From positions 496,001-560,000 of the forward strand of contig NTMA01000012.1 of NCBI GenBank assembly GCA_002917075.1: a DNA stretch of 64,000 bases. The letters run 5' to 3'. A model generated the notes under the pieces. The model was not told the DNA's origin and did no database searches. It worked only from the letters and a program-made list of their open reading frames with translations. The DNA comes from Hawksworthiomyces lignivorus (lineage: Eukaryota; Ascomycota; Sordariomycetes; Ophiostomatales; Ophiostomataceae). Position numbers and translations under genes: made by a program. Shown piece after piece: positions 34,067 through 46,853 of the stretch (position 1 is the stretch's first letter; every line of letters begins with the position of its first letter).

Positions 34067-37000
34067 ATGGACTTTGTACGTTTGCTGGGCGCCTGGTGGC
34101 GTGCACAATGATGAGATATTGGGGTAGAACGCAAGATAAAAACAAGGGGAAAAAAATGGATGATGGGCCTGTGTCAACAATCACCAGCTAACCTTTTTGT
34201 TTTTCTCTTTTCTTTTTACTTCAATAGTGGTCGCGATTGTTAAGCCACACGCCTCTCTCGACTGGCAATTCGAGGAAGGAAGCTGCAAAAGATCCGCTGC
34301 GCCGGCGGCACCGTTTTGAAAAGGAATACGGACAGCTCCTAGTAAGGCCCTTCTTTTTGGGATATTCGAAGTTTCCAGGACACATCATAGCTGACGCGGC
34401 TCTTCTCTTCATCCAGCAAACATGGCGCAACTCCTCGAACCTCGTCACGGATATAGGCGCTGCCGATACCATCGAGCTCCGTATCCAAGAACTGACCGAT
34501 ATTCTCATCGATGAGTCCCGTAGACCGCTCCCCCATACCTGCCTCAATTTTGCTTCTGAGAAGCAGATTTATGTGCCTATCGGCAAGATCGCCACTACAT
34601 CCTATAACTTATACATCGTGAAGGAAGCCGTCTACTTCTTCGGAACACTGATTGAGAGCGAGGATGATGCATTCGTCGAGAACGAGATCTTTGCTTCGAG
34701 TTTGACCAATTTGCTTGTGCGCATCACCGGCGCTAACAGTATCCGCCTTGACCTTGAGACAGAGACCAAGGTCGTCGAACTTGCCTTTAACATTACCACT
34801 AAGATTCGTCTACGCCCAGATATTCTACCCGCGTGGTTCAAAGCACGCCAGGGCCAACCTCAACTACAGCAACTGCAACAACAAAGTGAGCATCAAGATG
34901 TCCCGGCGGAGAAAGAATCTGAGAGCCACGAGCGGTTCAAGGGCAAAACCCAGCGACAAGACTTTCCGCTTTTCTATATTTTGATGGACTATATCCATGC
35001 AGAAGGCAAGGTCGGTGATTTTGCGCGAACGGGTCTGCTTTATATCATTGAGTCAGCCTCTGCTATGGCCTCAGTTTCTCTGGAACAGTGGATTGTCGAA
35101 AGTGATCTCAGCACCCTCATGGCTACAGGACTCGGGGCACTCTATAGTCAATTGAGTCGGAAGCTTATCATTGACCATCCGTCATACAATCTCCCTCCAG
35201 TTCTTGCATTATCTGATTACGAGCATCCGCGCCCAGTCTTCGAAGTGGTTAGCTCTTGTTCACCTGATTTTCAAACCCAATTAGAGACTTTCCTCTCCCA
35301 TCTCCTTTTCTGGCAGGACGTTCTGAACCATTGTCGCTCTGTCGAAGTGAAATCGACGTTGCTTGAGCATTTCCAGGTCATCTTTTTACAGCAGCTTCTG
35401 TAAGTTCTAACTTACCCGTCTCGATCGCTCTCTTCCCTGCTTGTGATTTTGGCTAACTGCTGAACCTCAGGTATCCTTCCCTCTTGGAGTCCTCTGACAT
35501 TGACGGCGGCTCTTCGGTTGCTGTTTTGACTTACTTACGGCGTATACTCGAATCTCTGGACCACCCCGACATGATCAACCTGATCCTGCATTACCTTCTT
35601 GCTCTTCCGGATGTCACGAACCCCGAGCCTTCTGTTTCTAAGAATGCGGTGAGCGCTGCAAGGAAGCGCAAGTCCATGGATCTCGCCACAATGATGGCAG
35701 CCAAGGCGGAAGTGACTGCAACGCCGCTACTTTTCAATCTAGTTGATTTGATCCTTGCTTGCCTTAAATCTCACAGCCAGCAGACTATATATGTCACCCT
35801 TCAGCTTGTTTCTGTTATACTCCGGCGACATCACCGCTATGCTGTCATGACACTGCTTCGCACCGGGCCCATCTTGAGTACTAACACCCACCGTACCATT
35901 GGGGCGCACCAACAGGAAGTCGAATTTTTCATGTCAACCGCCAGTGTCATTGGTGGCCAAGACAATTTTGACGAAGTATATGATAACATTCTCAGGGATA
36001 TGGTGGTCCGGTTGGAAAGCCATCCATGTTCTCTTAAACTTATCGCTCCAAAGGTGTCAACCAACAACCATGAGCTTCCTGCTATCCCAGACACCCTTCC
36101 TGGTGCGCCTAGAGATGTCCCTAGCCACACGATCCGGCCCGACGATCCTTTATTAGTCACAATGCTGGACCGACTTGAAACATTTTTCATCAACCCTGTT
36201 GATACAAATCTTGCGGTAACTGAAGCTATTCTTGACTTAGGTACATGTGGCTTTGCATCTTTAGAAGGCTGGGCACTTCGCCATCCTGATAGTTATATTT
36301 TTGACGAGGAAGATGACGATGCGACACCATCGATCCAGCCTTCCGTATCCAATACCACCTTGGAGACCGATAGTGTAAACATGTACGAAGGCACAGAATT
36401 CCAGGTGGCTGCTTCGATGAAAATGTGCCGGCGCAGGCCAAGATGGACCGGCTTGCCACGGCTTTTGACCTTGCTGCATATGCTTTCAGGTCAGGTTATC
36501 GCTTACCGGCAGTCGATTCCTCGTTTCAACGATCTCCTGCAGCAAAGGCGCGAAGCTTTTCAAACAGCCGATTCGGCCCCTCCGCCTTCTCTGCCGCTAC
36601 GGCACAGAAACACGCTAGGGAACAAACCGGGCACTCCAAATCCGGATCGCACAAATATCGATGACATGCGGAGCGAATCTCCCGCCCGTCCATCTGCACT
36701 CGAAGGCTTGGCACAACGGATTTTGTCGGAACTTGGCACTCCTAGTCGGTCAGCCAGCCCACGAGGAAAGAAAGAGTCTACTCGGGGCCCCTTCTCCACG
36801 CCCACAGCCGGCGGGGTCAGTAATAGTGGTATTGGAGCCGTGTCTGGCGGATATGGTTTCGCTACGCCAACTTCCACAAAACCCATTCCTACTGCTCCAA
36901 AGGAATTTCCACTCAACTTTGAGAGAGTCGGTACACCGGCCAAAGGGAATGATGTTGTAGCTAGATCATACTCGCCAAATAACCAGCTGGTTGAGCCGTC

Positions 37001-37379
37001 ATCTTGGGATGGTCAGGATAACACGGTGGCAAGTCAAATGGCTGCCTTCCAAGCTGTAGATCGAAAGATTCTTGCACGCCAAGTCGGCCTCCCATCCACA
37101 AAGAAATCTGTGGAGCCAATCCCTCTTAGTTTTAACAAGAAGCCACCCCCCAGCGAACTAAACGAACAGCCTGAAAATGCACAGCATAGAGAGAGCAGTG
37201 AAGCAGGAAGCAGCGCGTTACCGTCAGAAAATGGTGACGAAGCATCCCTCATTGAAGAGAAGACTGTCACTGTGTCTCATGTTCTTACCAACACTGTAAT
37301 TTTGCAGTCATTCTTGTTTGAGATGGCGGCATTACTCCAAGCAAGAGCTGGGCTCTTCGATGAGGTGCGGTTTGCTTGA
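34067..37379 (+). CDS. FHIP family protein (RAI16-like/FAM160), Hook-complex subunit
   Basis: Exons 34067-34075, 34228-35399 and 35471-37379 give 1029 residues. FHIP joins Hook and FTS proteins to couple early endosomes to dynein; the Aspergillus nidulans relative is FhipA. The first exon codes only Met-Asp-Phe. After a 152-bp intron (GTACGT to CAATAG) the protein reads MDFWSRLLSHTPLSTG, matching the remembered family start, which fixes this short exon. The RAI16-like alpha-helical domain runs from about 35 to 420 (EKEYGQLL, YNLYIVKEAVYFFGTLIESEDDAF) and continues in exon 3 (VLTYLRRILESLDHPDMI). A Pro/Ser-rich disordered region follows at about 770-960. The extreme C-terminus (FEMAALLQARAGLFDEVRF) is also conserved. 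Intron 2 is 71 bp, GTAAGT to CCTCAG. Confidence 0.88.
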
Positions 37380-39068
37380 AATTAACTGGGCAGTAATGAT
37401 GACCGGTGAAAATCTCTTTCATTCTATTACCTTCTATAGTCACTTTGTCTTTTATTCATAGACTGCATCTACAGCTTCACGGTGTCCACCCGTTAAACCA
37501 AGTAGGGAGATTCCTAGAGATTCGGTGCTCATTGTATTGTTTCATATCTTTGTCTCATACTGTGTCTTTCATATCATAATATCCCTCCGCCTAGACTATC
37601 TACGTCGGGTGCGCTCTGATCATGGTGTCAACGTACTCGGTACATTGCAAATTCCAAAAGCGACGATGGAATAACACACCTATAAAATCACCGAGTAGGT
37701 CAAATGACCAATCAAGAAGGCTGTTCTTACAAAAAACATCATTGCCCCGACGAACAACTGGATCAAAGGATCCTCTCACTTCTCTTCAGACTTCGCAGAA
37801 ACATTGGTATAGAAGCCCTAGTCGTACGACCGCCCATGGGATGAAATGATACTGTAGTTGAGAGTATAGAGGTGCAGCGATGCTCCTTGGATAGCTGTCC
37901 GAACCATCCAGGATATTTGGAGCAATATAGCTGATATATCAACGAAGCATCCACCAAGGACGGCTGGCAGTCCTCAAGAAGCGGTTTATTTGCTTCGTTT
38001 GCCTCCCAAGGATGTAGGCGGTTTAAATATGCAATTTACTAGTGTCTGTCCCTGTGTCGCGGCATATCGTTGGAGAGGATTTGTAAACTAAGCGTAGAAT
38101 AGGAATAATTCAATGATACTCTTTCAAGATTAGAATTTTCCTCATCCGTATTCGTTCGTCTTTTAGTCTCTAGGAGAGTCACCCTAAACTTTTGCTTTCT
38201 TGGTTGCCTTATGCCAATATGCCGTAACTCTGCGGGCTCAAGTCAAACCTTGCGTGCGTCGCAGAGACCAGTGCCAATGGTGAAGCGAGAATGAAGAGAC
38301 AGAATAAATTAGCAGTTATCCCAAGATAAGTAAACGAAACCTTTCCCCAAAAACAACTAAAAACCAACCAAGCGCTCGATAATATTACAAACATGCCCCT
38401 CCACAGCCACGATATCCAAGCTTCAACTGACAAACACACACCCCTACCAAAACGGCCATACTTATTCCAACTTGTTCTATGTCCAGCCACGTATGTTGCT
38501 TCCTCCCCCTTCCCCAAGTTCTTCAACGCTCTTCAGCAGCTCCTTTCCCTTCCGTTTGTTTTCCATTTATATGAAAAGACCCGCTCCCTCCAAAAGCCTG
38601 ATAAACTTATAAAACTCCAAAACCAGTTTTCCTTCCCAAACTCGCCATCGAAAGCCTACCCAGCTGAGTCAATGCCAGGACAAAGTTCTGGAACATTAGA
38701 CGAACACCACCAATTTGCAGAACAGAGAAAGCACTTTGCTGTAAAAAGTATCGTCACCGTCAGCTTGTTCATCTTGGTAGGTGGGTGCATCCAACAGCTG
38801 TATTGAACTGTTCGTCCATCACCATAAATAGGAGGCAGTTCCATTCCCAGTCCCTTAACACCATATTCCTAACGCTGAAACTGAACGCAATCCAGAAAAT
38901 CAAGAAAATGAAGAAGGAGAGCGGGATAACATGCACCACTGCCTCTTTTTTGCACAAAGCATAAGAACCAGCAACGCATTTCTATCTACTCTTATTTACT
39001 TTCTGAAGTTCTCCCTCCGTCCCGTTTTACTTCCCGTCTGTCTTTGGCCCTATTCATTATATTAACGA
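37380..39068. other. Convergent 3' intergenic region between FHIP and CCR4
   Basis: About 1.7 kb between two convergent stops. A 137-codon frame at 38393-38806 (+) has no recognised domain or clear gene structure. This is long for a convergent intergenic region, so a non-coding transcript or long UTRs are possible, but nothing in the sequence proves it. Confidence 0.4.
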
Positions 39069-41456
39069 TCAAGCCGCCGAAGAGCCACTCTTCTTCTCTT
39101 TCCGAGGTTTGATCACGAACTCAGCCATAATCTGTATGTGGTCGGCAGGGAAATGGTAATACGGGAAGCCTGGCACCCGCTTCAGATACTCCGCGTCGGG
39201 GGGACCAAGCAAGTCGACAACCTCCAGAGAATTTGTAGAATACCAAATATAATCAATTACATTGGCAAATCCCGGAGTGTAGTTGGTGAATGGCAGTTCG
39301 TCTGGTGTGCCATTGAGATGCTGGTAGGCCGATTTGAGGCTAAAAGGATGCTCGATGCCATCTCGAGTGAAGTTACCGTACTGGAACTTGACAATCTCAG
39401 GATGATCTGGGGGCAAGCGACCCATACGGAGCAGCTCCGTAACTCCACTTTCGGCGGTGGAGTTGTAGTCCCCACAGACGAAAAGCGGAATATCAGTATT
39501 GCTGCGATACTCTTGTGAGGGTGCGCATTCCACTTGTGCTGGTTCTTTATCATCACCTGGGATCTCAATCATCTTCTTGTCCTTGACGGCGGGCCACCGA
39601 GCATACTTCTCAGCTTGCTTGGTCACGAATTCCATAATCAAGGCAGTCTGAACAATCTTGACGTCTGCAAGGGAGCCCTCCCAGGCCAGATGAGCGTTGA
39701 CGACGATCATGCGAGCACCCGTTCGGCGACTCTCAAAGAAACCGACGATAGCAATGTTATCCTTTGGCATGACACGGTTGAAGATGTCATGCTGCGATTT
39801 CATGTCTGGTCGGTTGATTGCGACGGCTGTAAAATCGATGAGCTGTTTATCGAGCAGGATAAACTTGCTGCCCTTATAAAATATAGCACAACCATCCACA
39901 GACGATGCGTCTTTCTCCGACATCGTCCTTGCCTTTGAGCGGGGGAAATGGATGGCCTTGTAGTCATCATGAGCGAGCTCAGGTCCGAAGGTTTCACGTA
40001 AAGCGTCGGTCGTAACTTCTTGGAGACACAGAAAGTCTGCATCCCGGCGGCGGATCTCCTCTAGTATCTTTTCCTTCCGGTAGTCCCAGGAGAGTGCTCC
40101 AGATGGCGTGTAGCCATAAACCTGGGATGTCGCATACCTCTCACCCAAGATGTTCCATGAAAACACTTTCACACGCTCAAGAGACGGCGAAACGTCTTCT
40201 TGAATGACGATGAGCTTTCGGTCATTAGGCGGTAGAGGAACTAAAATGGGAAGCGGTTAGTCTATGTCTAGTCGACGCTGATCGGCTTCGAGGATAAAAG
40301 TAGAACTCAGGAAAGGGAAAATAGTAATGCAGGTGGGGAATGAGAACGTACTTGGCGGTTGTTCACGCAAGAAAGTGATCAAAGACTTTGTGCCTTTCTC
40401 AACAATTTCCTTTTTTAAATCTGGATCAAGAGGATTTCCCTCAATGCCAAGCATCTCGAGCATATGAAGTGAGCCCAACTCGCAAGGTAGAGTACGAATA
40501 TTGTTGTTGAAAAGTAGCAGCTGCTTCAGAAAGGTGCACATACCAAGTTCCGGAGGTAGTTCACCAATTTGGTTGTTAGACGCCTCCAGAAGTCTCAGCT
40601 GGCGTAGGCTCCCAATAGCAGCGGGCAAAACAGTCAGTTTGTTAGAGGCGATGTACAGCTCCTGCAGAAAATCATAGCAGAACAACTGGGGAGATAGGGC
40701 ACGCAGACCTTGACCGCTAAGGTCAAGGTTGTGCCAATCTTGCCGTCGATTGAATTTTTCAACTGCCCAAGGTCTACGGATGTCTTCTGATTCGCCATCA
40801 GCAAGCGTAGAGTTGTTCAAGACAGGAGACGGACCACTGATGCCCTTGTTCTCGCTTGCCTTCAGCCGGGCGTAATAGTTGGCTTGATTTTGCTCGACCA
40901 TAGCAATGTTTGCGGCTTCAGCTTCTTTGTGCATGCGCAGCTGCTCGGCCCAGTGTTCGTTTATAGGCTGCTGCTGAGCAGCACGCAAAGAAGCATTGTG
41001 ACCATTCTGAAGGCCATTAGAGAATGGACTGGTGTTAGCCAGAACTCCGCCGGAGTATGCAGAATGGTGAGCTAGTCCAGAAGAAGTGGCATTGTGGCTC
41101 GCTTGCTCGCTAGACTGTAGAACCTGATGGTGCTGTGGTATGGTTTGCTGATGCTGGTGGGCCCCAGGTTGTTGGAAGTTATAGAGCATGGGCATCCCGC
41201 GGCCTGCGGGGTTGCCATTGATTCGGGAAGCATGGCCCTGCTGGTGACTTTGATTGTACATACCGAGGGAAGTGGTCGACTGACCTCGGGGGGTAGGGTC
41301 GGGCGATTTGGTAGGTGACGTAGGCTCAGCCAGGAACTGGCCGAGGATATTGTTTAGGTTGGACTCGGAAGAAAGCGGCGAGGCAGAATTCGTGAATTGA
41401 TGTGATAGATAGAATAGGTTTCCAGCCTGCTGCAAATAACGATAACCATCTGCCAT
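39069..41456 (-). CDS. ccr4: CCR4 deadenylase (LRR plus EEP nuclease)
   Basis: Exons 41456-40352 and 40240-39069, around a 111-bp intron (GTACGT to TTTTAG), give 758 residues. CCR4 is the poly(A)-shortening nuclease of the CCR4-NOT complex. The N-terminus ([20 protein letters not shown]) and the Gln/His-rich region up to about 220 are typical of filamentous fungi. Leucine-rich repeats at about 240-350 ([64 protein letters not shown]) contact NOT1 in known complexes. The EEP nuclease domain begins near 393 with [13 protein letters not shown]. Catalytic elements follow: FLCLQEV (Glu443), [26 protein letters not shown] and the terminal [11 protein letters not shown]. All look intact, so an active enzyme is expected. 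Confidence 0.95.
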
Positions 41457-44104
41457 CTAGTTGTCATGGATAGCACCTAAGGAAGGAGAAGCTACGACGA
41501 CTGCTGTGGTGCCTGGGTTGCGTCAATAGAAAGACGTAAGTCTAAAGGAGTCTTCGCAGCAGTCGAGCCTGTAGCAATTATCGTTTGCACGAATCGAAGT
41601 CGTGTTTCTGCGTGGTAGGAAGAACGGATGTGGCGCATAGGATCTAAGGGCCCGTTCTGTTTGCATCGATGCGTTAGGATCAGAGCAAAGGAGAAAGTTG
41701 GCTGTTCGTGACGAGCCGCTCAGCCAGCCATCAACAATGTGGATAAGAAAACCAGCCACTGCGATGTAAAAGCTAGATAGGAAAACTCGTACAAAGCAAG
41801 AAAAGGTTCTCTATGTTCTTTCTTTCTTTCTCTTCTTTCCTTTTATCCTTTAATAGAGAAATTCTCTTGGGTCTTTCCGGTTAACGACGCTTTTTCTTTT
41901 GGCTATGATTCGGTTGATATGCTGTAAAATATGATGTGTTCTGCTGTCGTAATGTAGAGCACGGTTAGCAAATCTCAGACAGGATTGGCACGAAGGCCAT
42001 GACATTTGAAGAAGAGTACATGAGAATGACAATGAATGCTGAGCTTGGGAGAGCAGATACAGGCAAAGAATGGCAAAGAGAGAAACGATGGTTGGAGGAA
42101 AAAAAGAAGGAGAAAGACGAAAAAGAGGCTGGTGGGGAGACAAGGGGTTGGCACACAAACATTGGTAGCCAAGCGGGGCTAAACGAACCTGGCAGAGAAT
42201 GACTTCGCAGAGCCAGTGAATGTAGACAGTAGTGAAGAGATATTTGGTGGAATTATATCAGACCGACGATGGTGTTGGGTAGTGGCGATGTTGCACAAGC
42301 AAGACGATGTCATTTGAGTTTTGCGACAGCTTGTTGTGGTGGACGCTGAACAAGCCTAGTATGAAAGTCACGGGAGCAAAGTCATGCTTAGTTAATTTTA
42401 TCCACGTGATCTGTCGAAAGATCAACAGACCACTGGAAACTTCTGTTTACAGTCAGCCACTAGTTATGTATGTTTAAAATATGAGGGGTACACAGCCACA
42501 CTTGCACTCAACTCAGCATCAGGCACAAAAGCCTAGGCCCGCTAGGCTCTTATTGCCTACTTGCATTATTAGCGAGTTAACATGGTAGATGGCGTGTGTT
42601 GCTCCGCGGTGGCAGGTGGTTTATAGGATGTTACAGTCTACTCTGGGAAAGGCAAGTTTGGAGTGAGAAAATTGGAGCAGAGCACATACATCTTCACTTC
42701 TAGCACCATATTGCTCATATATAGGGAGCAGCAAGCAAGACGCAGTTACCTATTCTCTTGACAGTAATTACCTTTGCGAATATGCTAGCCCACAGTCAAG
42801 GCTAGTTGGACTGCGCAAAAGAAGAGCAACTCACAGACTTTTATGTCTAGTCGTAAGAGTGATGTGCGTAGGTACAATAGAGACGAAAGCAAAAAAACAT
42901 CCATTGCTAATTATGTGGTATTTCATCTAGGGGAGGGAAGGCTGCTAGTGCCACTAGGGACGACGGCAGCGGCTACCTCTCTTAAAAGCATCGGCAACAA
43001 CGGGCAGCTTAAGAGTGGATATGCTTGGATTGGGAAGATGGTGAATAGGGATGAATGATAGCTAGTCTGAATCACCAGTGATCATTGGCAGAAATTGTTG
43101 AAGCGGTCAAAGATTGAATCTACTTACTGATTAGGAAATGAGTTAACCGTTGACGAAAATCCTCTATTTTCAATTCAGCCGACGACGGGCCGTGTTTCTT
43201 AATGCACTACAAAACGGGCGAACTGATGGCTGGCGTTTGTTAAGGCGAAATAACAAGAATCTGCAAGGAAAAGAAAGCGATAGGCAGACAAACGGGATAC
43301 TGCAGCCGCCAACCCGTTGAGGCGGTTGCAAGCGGGGAAGCCTGCAGCAGACTACGGAGCAATTGTGTGCGAGTTGTGCTCTTGTGATGTATGTGATGTT
43401 CCTGGCTGCCGCGATAGAACCAAGCATGAATTCTGGACATTGCAGACAGAATAGAATACAATGTGGAGGTGAGGACCATCTCTGTATAAGTAAGACCCGC
43501 AAGACATATTCTATTTCAGCTCTCTAGGTCGATCTAGCCTATGCAGTTAATAATTAGAGTTCTATATAGGAAGGACGACGACCCGGCGATGGTGTTGTGT
43601 GAATTACTTTCTTGTCGCATTTTTTTTCTTCATCTTCCTTTTTCTCTTTGCGTCCGTGCCAGGCCTCTCTTTTCACCATTTCCTTTTCCTTCTTGCCTTT
43701 CCCCTTCCACTACTTTGCCCCTTGTTTTCATATTCTTTCGCAATCGATTCCTCCTTGCTTGTTTCAGTTTGCAGAATTCGACACCGCCACCACCCAGAGA
43801 CATTTCTTACATGCAATACTACGCAATATACTTTCATGCACATAATCTCTTTCCAAAACTCGTGGGAGACATTCAAGGGAGCTTTGTATGGGTGACCTGC
43901 GAGCTAATAAACAAGGAAACAAAGAAGCGATTCGTGCTGATGGTGGAACTTCCGCTGAAGAACAGGATTAGGCAAACCGCCTGACCGACCTTCCCAACAA
44001 GGCTGCCGCTAACGAATCTCCCCATAATTAATAGGGGCGAAAGGAAAAGGCCTAAACGAATAGGGGACTGTTTTCACCCTTTTTTTCCTTAAGATCTCGC
44101 CAAT
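41457..44104. promoter_or_regulatory. Divergent intergenic region between ccr4 and the methyltransferase gene
   Basis: 2.6 kb with a (TTTC)n-like tract at about 41815-41845 and a strongly pyrimidine-rich plus strand near 43600-43760, about 350 bp before the next gene. The open frames there derive from this CT-rich composition and look non-coding. Probably both promoters and a long ccr4 leader. Confidence 0.4.
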
Positions 44105-46060
44105 ATGGAGTATTTGGGATATGTCGCCGCCAACAATCCCCCACCCGCCCATTACCTGCGAAGGCCGCCGCCGCCGCAACGGTCTAATTCGACTAAAGTG
44201 ACGCCGACTACAAAAAAGTCACTCTTTCCAGGAGGTCACAGACGAACCAATTCGAGCGACAGCACAAGAAATCCTTCGACACGCGACATTGCGTCACCGC
44301 CATCGCCATCATCGCTCTCGCGTAGCCCAGCCCAACAATATCCTGACGGCGACCTAAACCGACAGCCACAGCTGCACCAAGTCACCCCTCTCCGGGGACC
44401 GGTCTCGGCTGTCCATCGCAACAAGCAGCTCCCCCAGCCACCGCTCCTCAGAGAGCTCGATTTTGGCCCAAAACTCTCATCATCACCGTCTCCCCCGTCC
44501 ATATCTCCAGGCCTCGGCGCAATCTTCTACGCTGCCGTAGCTTTACCTTCTTCCCTCCCGTCATCTGTCCCAGCGCCTACTCTGCCATCACACCCATTCG
44601 GCCATAAGGGTAAAACGGCATCTGCCGCACCAGAAGAGCAACAGCAGCAGCAATTTCACCATGCAGCAGGACCCTCCAGCCCTGCGAGACACAGTTCTAC
44701 CTTCACCTCTATACCTACTGGTCACCAGATTGCTCGGACCGAAAGCACCTCGAGCAACTCTGGCCTCACGGCCTTGAGTACCAAGACCATGCTCTCAAGC
44801 GAGCCGCCCTCTAGTGCAGATGGCGGAGGTTCATCACAATCACTGCTTCTATCTACAGCTTCCAACCAGTTAAAACCGTTTGTCGTTCGCAATGGCCGAA
44901 CTTATCTTGCCGACACTTCACTACCATACCCTCTTCCGGTGGACCTTACCGAACTACACCGCCAGTCTTTGCGATCGCTGCTCTTATTCCAACTTTTTGG
45001 CGGGCCTGTGTGCTCGCCAGCCTTCACTAACAAGCCGCCGACACGTGTCCTCGAAGTCGGCTGCGGATCGGCGTTTTGGAGTATCATGTGCAATCAGTAC
45101 TACACGCGTCAGGGCCACCGTGGAATCTCATTCACCGGCATCGATGTAGCACCCATTGCCCTCGGAGCGAATAGTGCAGGTAGCAGGAATCGCACTAGCT
45201 ACTCGTCGTCTGAGAAAGAAAAGAATGCTAGCGGCAGCAGCATAAATTGGCGTTTTGTGCAGCACGATATTCGGCGGATGCCTTGGCCATTTGCTGCAGA
45301 AGAATTTGATCTGATCATGATCAAAGACATATCCTTGGCCGTACGCACAGAAACCTACCAGATAGTCATCGATGAGTGTATCCGCCTCCTACAGCCAGGC
45401 GGCACCCTGGAGGTGTGGGACTCGGACCACACTATCCGCATGCTACGCCCACATGTGCCCGAGCCGTCAGCACTTTCACCCGATGAAGAAGATGAGTATG
45501 ACGCCGCCACAAGCGCTGGTGCCTACGTTCTTACGTCGAACACTCCGCTCTCTGCTCCTCTAAATACTTACATTGTTGAGTACAATTCATGGCTTGTGAA
45601 AGCGCTTGAAGCCCGCTCGCTGCCATTTGCGCCATGTGCGCTCACTGGTGCTATGTTTCTTCAAGAAGCCGACTCTCTAACAAACTCATCTTCGCGGCGC
45701 CTAGCTGTGCCGTTATCCGAAATGCGCTGGGAGCGTGAGGGCGTCGGTGGTGTCGTCACTAAAGACGGCAAAACCTACATTGAAACCAAAGGAAAGGCGA
45801 AGACGAAAGGGAAAGGCCGCGATGCGGAACAGAACCAAAGAACAATCACCCTTGCGCAGAGCGCACTTCGTCGCACAGCCCTACTGACAGTAGTGCAGAT
45901 GATTCAGAGCCTAGAACCCGTACTACGAGACATCAACGGGAAGAGCCAGGACGAATGGGACGGCTGGTCTGGTAAGATGATGAACGACCTGATGAAAGAG
46001 AACGGCACATTTTGGGGTGAGTGTCTGGAGATTGGAGCTTGGTGGGCACAGAAAATGTGA
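44105..46060 (+). CDS. SAM-dependent methyltransferase with disordered N-terminus
   Basis: A 651-residue single-exon protein. The first 270 residues are low-complexity (Pro, Ser, Gln), including a QQQQQ run. The methyltransferase fold begins near residue 310 with motif I VLEVGCGSAFWSI, then FTGIDVAP for the acidic ribose-binding position, FVQHDIRRMPWPFAAEEFDLIMIKDI for motifs II and III, and IDECIRLLQPGGTLEVWDSD as the post-motif strand. This order is that of class I, UbiE/COQ5-like enzymes. An insert of 20 to 30 Ser-rich residues separates the second strand from the third. The C-terminal 200 residues are helical and belong to a fungal extension I do not recognise. The methyl acceptor is unknown. 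Confidence 0.83.
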   Translation: MEYLGYVAANNPPPAHYLRRPPPPQRSNSTKVTPTTKKSLFPGGHRRTNSSDSTRNPSTRDIASPPSPSSLSRSPAQQYPDGDLNRQPQLHQVTPLRGPVSAVHRNKQLPQPPLLRELDFGPKLSSSPSPPSISPGLGAIFYAAVALPSSLPSSVPAPTLPSHPFGHKGKTASAAPEEQQQQQFHHAAGPSSPARHSSTFTSIPTGHQIARTESTSSNSGLTALSTKTMLSSEPPSSADGGGSSQSLLLSTASNQLKPFVVRNGRTYLADTSLPYPLPVDLTELHRQSLRSLLLFQLFGGPVCSPAFTNKPPTRVLEVGCGSAFWSIMCNQYYTRQGHRGISFTGIDVAPIALGANSAGSRNRTSYSSSEKEKNASGSSINWRFVQHDIRRMPWPFAAEEFDLIMIKDISLAVRTETYQIVIDECIRLLQPGGTLEVWDSDHTIRMLRPHVPEPSALSPDEEDEYDAATSAGAYVLTSNTPLSAPLNTYIVEYNSWLVKALEARSLPFAPCALTGAMFLQEADSLTNSSSRRLAVPLSEMRWEREGVGGVVTKDGKTYIETKGKAKTKGKGRDAEQNQRTITLAQSALRRTALLTVVQMIQSLEPVLRDINGKSQDEWDGWSGKMMNDLMKENGTFWGECLEIGAWWAQKM

Positions 46061-46265
46061 AATAAAATCTGGCTGTTATTTACGGCCAGAAACGAAAAGT
46101 GCAGTTATTTTCACATAGTTGTCTCTTTGCGGTAGTTTGCTATACCCTTCTCATGTATCCATTCGTCTTATTCTTCCTAGCCTGCAAATCGCACTTAGGC
46201 TCCAGCCTTGTTTAAACCTACATTCTATATTTCGGTGCTTTGGTCCATTTCCTGTCCTGTTTTCA

Positions 46266-46853
46266 TTACGCTCCGTTGTATCTCTTCCTCAGCGTGCGGT
46301 ATCGTTTGAGATAATACCTAGGGCATAGCCTCATGGTCAGCTTTCTCTTCTTCTTTGCCCAATACTACCATACGTAGACTTTTGGTGTCTTTCCTTTTTA
46401 TGTGTTCTAAATTGGACTATTTAGGAGATTGCATCGCGTAGCCAGCATTAAGATCAACTTACAGTGTTTCGATTTCTGCTCGACATTAGCAAGGCAAACA
46501 GTAGCTGGCAGGGATAAAGAAAAGAGAGCATACTTACCTTTCCGCACAAATTGGGCACGCGCGATACCGCGACGAATGGCATCATTGTCTCGCAGCTGGG
46601 CATTTGCCGCAAAAGCAGCATGCAGACGACGCCGGAAATAATCTTGGCCTTGTGGGTAATCCTTGCCGAGATTGAGAAGTTCTATGTTTTGTCTGTCAGG
46701 GCCCATCAATCGAGCAGATCACAATTGCAGTAGTGAAAATCAAAAAGAGAGATGAATATTGCCGAAGCGGGTCACGCCAGCGAGTCTTGTAATCACACCT
46801 TTGTATACATTGATGACCTGCCTCCGGAGCTCTAAATTCACAGGCGGCGACAT
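46266..46853 (-). CDS. LYR-motif protein, LYRM5/ETFRF1-like, four exons
   Basis: Exons 46853-46799, 46681-46538, 46475-46463 (13 nt) and 46317-46266 give 87 residues. Small Complex1_LYR proteins act in mitochondria; human LYRM5/ETFRF1 removes flavin from electron transfer flavoprotein. The joined protein shows the full family pattern: LELRRQVINVYKELLNLGKDYP at the N-terminus, YFRRRLHAAFAAN, a middle helix ending GIARAQFVRKEIETLYYLK, and a basic end RYRTLRKRY. Every join is needed to rebuild this pattern. Introns are 117, 62 and 145 bp with GTGTGA/CATAG, GTAAGT/GCAG and GTAAGT/CCTAG ends. The 13-nt exon 3 supplies Ile-Glu-Thr and parts of the flanking codons. The ATG at 46853 fits the usual short N-terminus. 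It shares a short (about 410 bp) divergent promoter with the thioesterase. Confidence 0.87.

Noticed and set aside
38393..38806. 137-codon plus-strand frame between FHIP and ccr4
   Set aside because: No recognised domain, low-complexity Phe/Leu/Pro composition, and it lies in a convergent 3' region.
43541..43984. 147-codon frame upstream of the methyltransferase gene
   Set aside because: The frame lies in a CT-rich tract that keeps several frames open, with Phe/Leu/Ser-rich translations. This looks like promoter or leader sequence.
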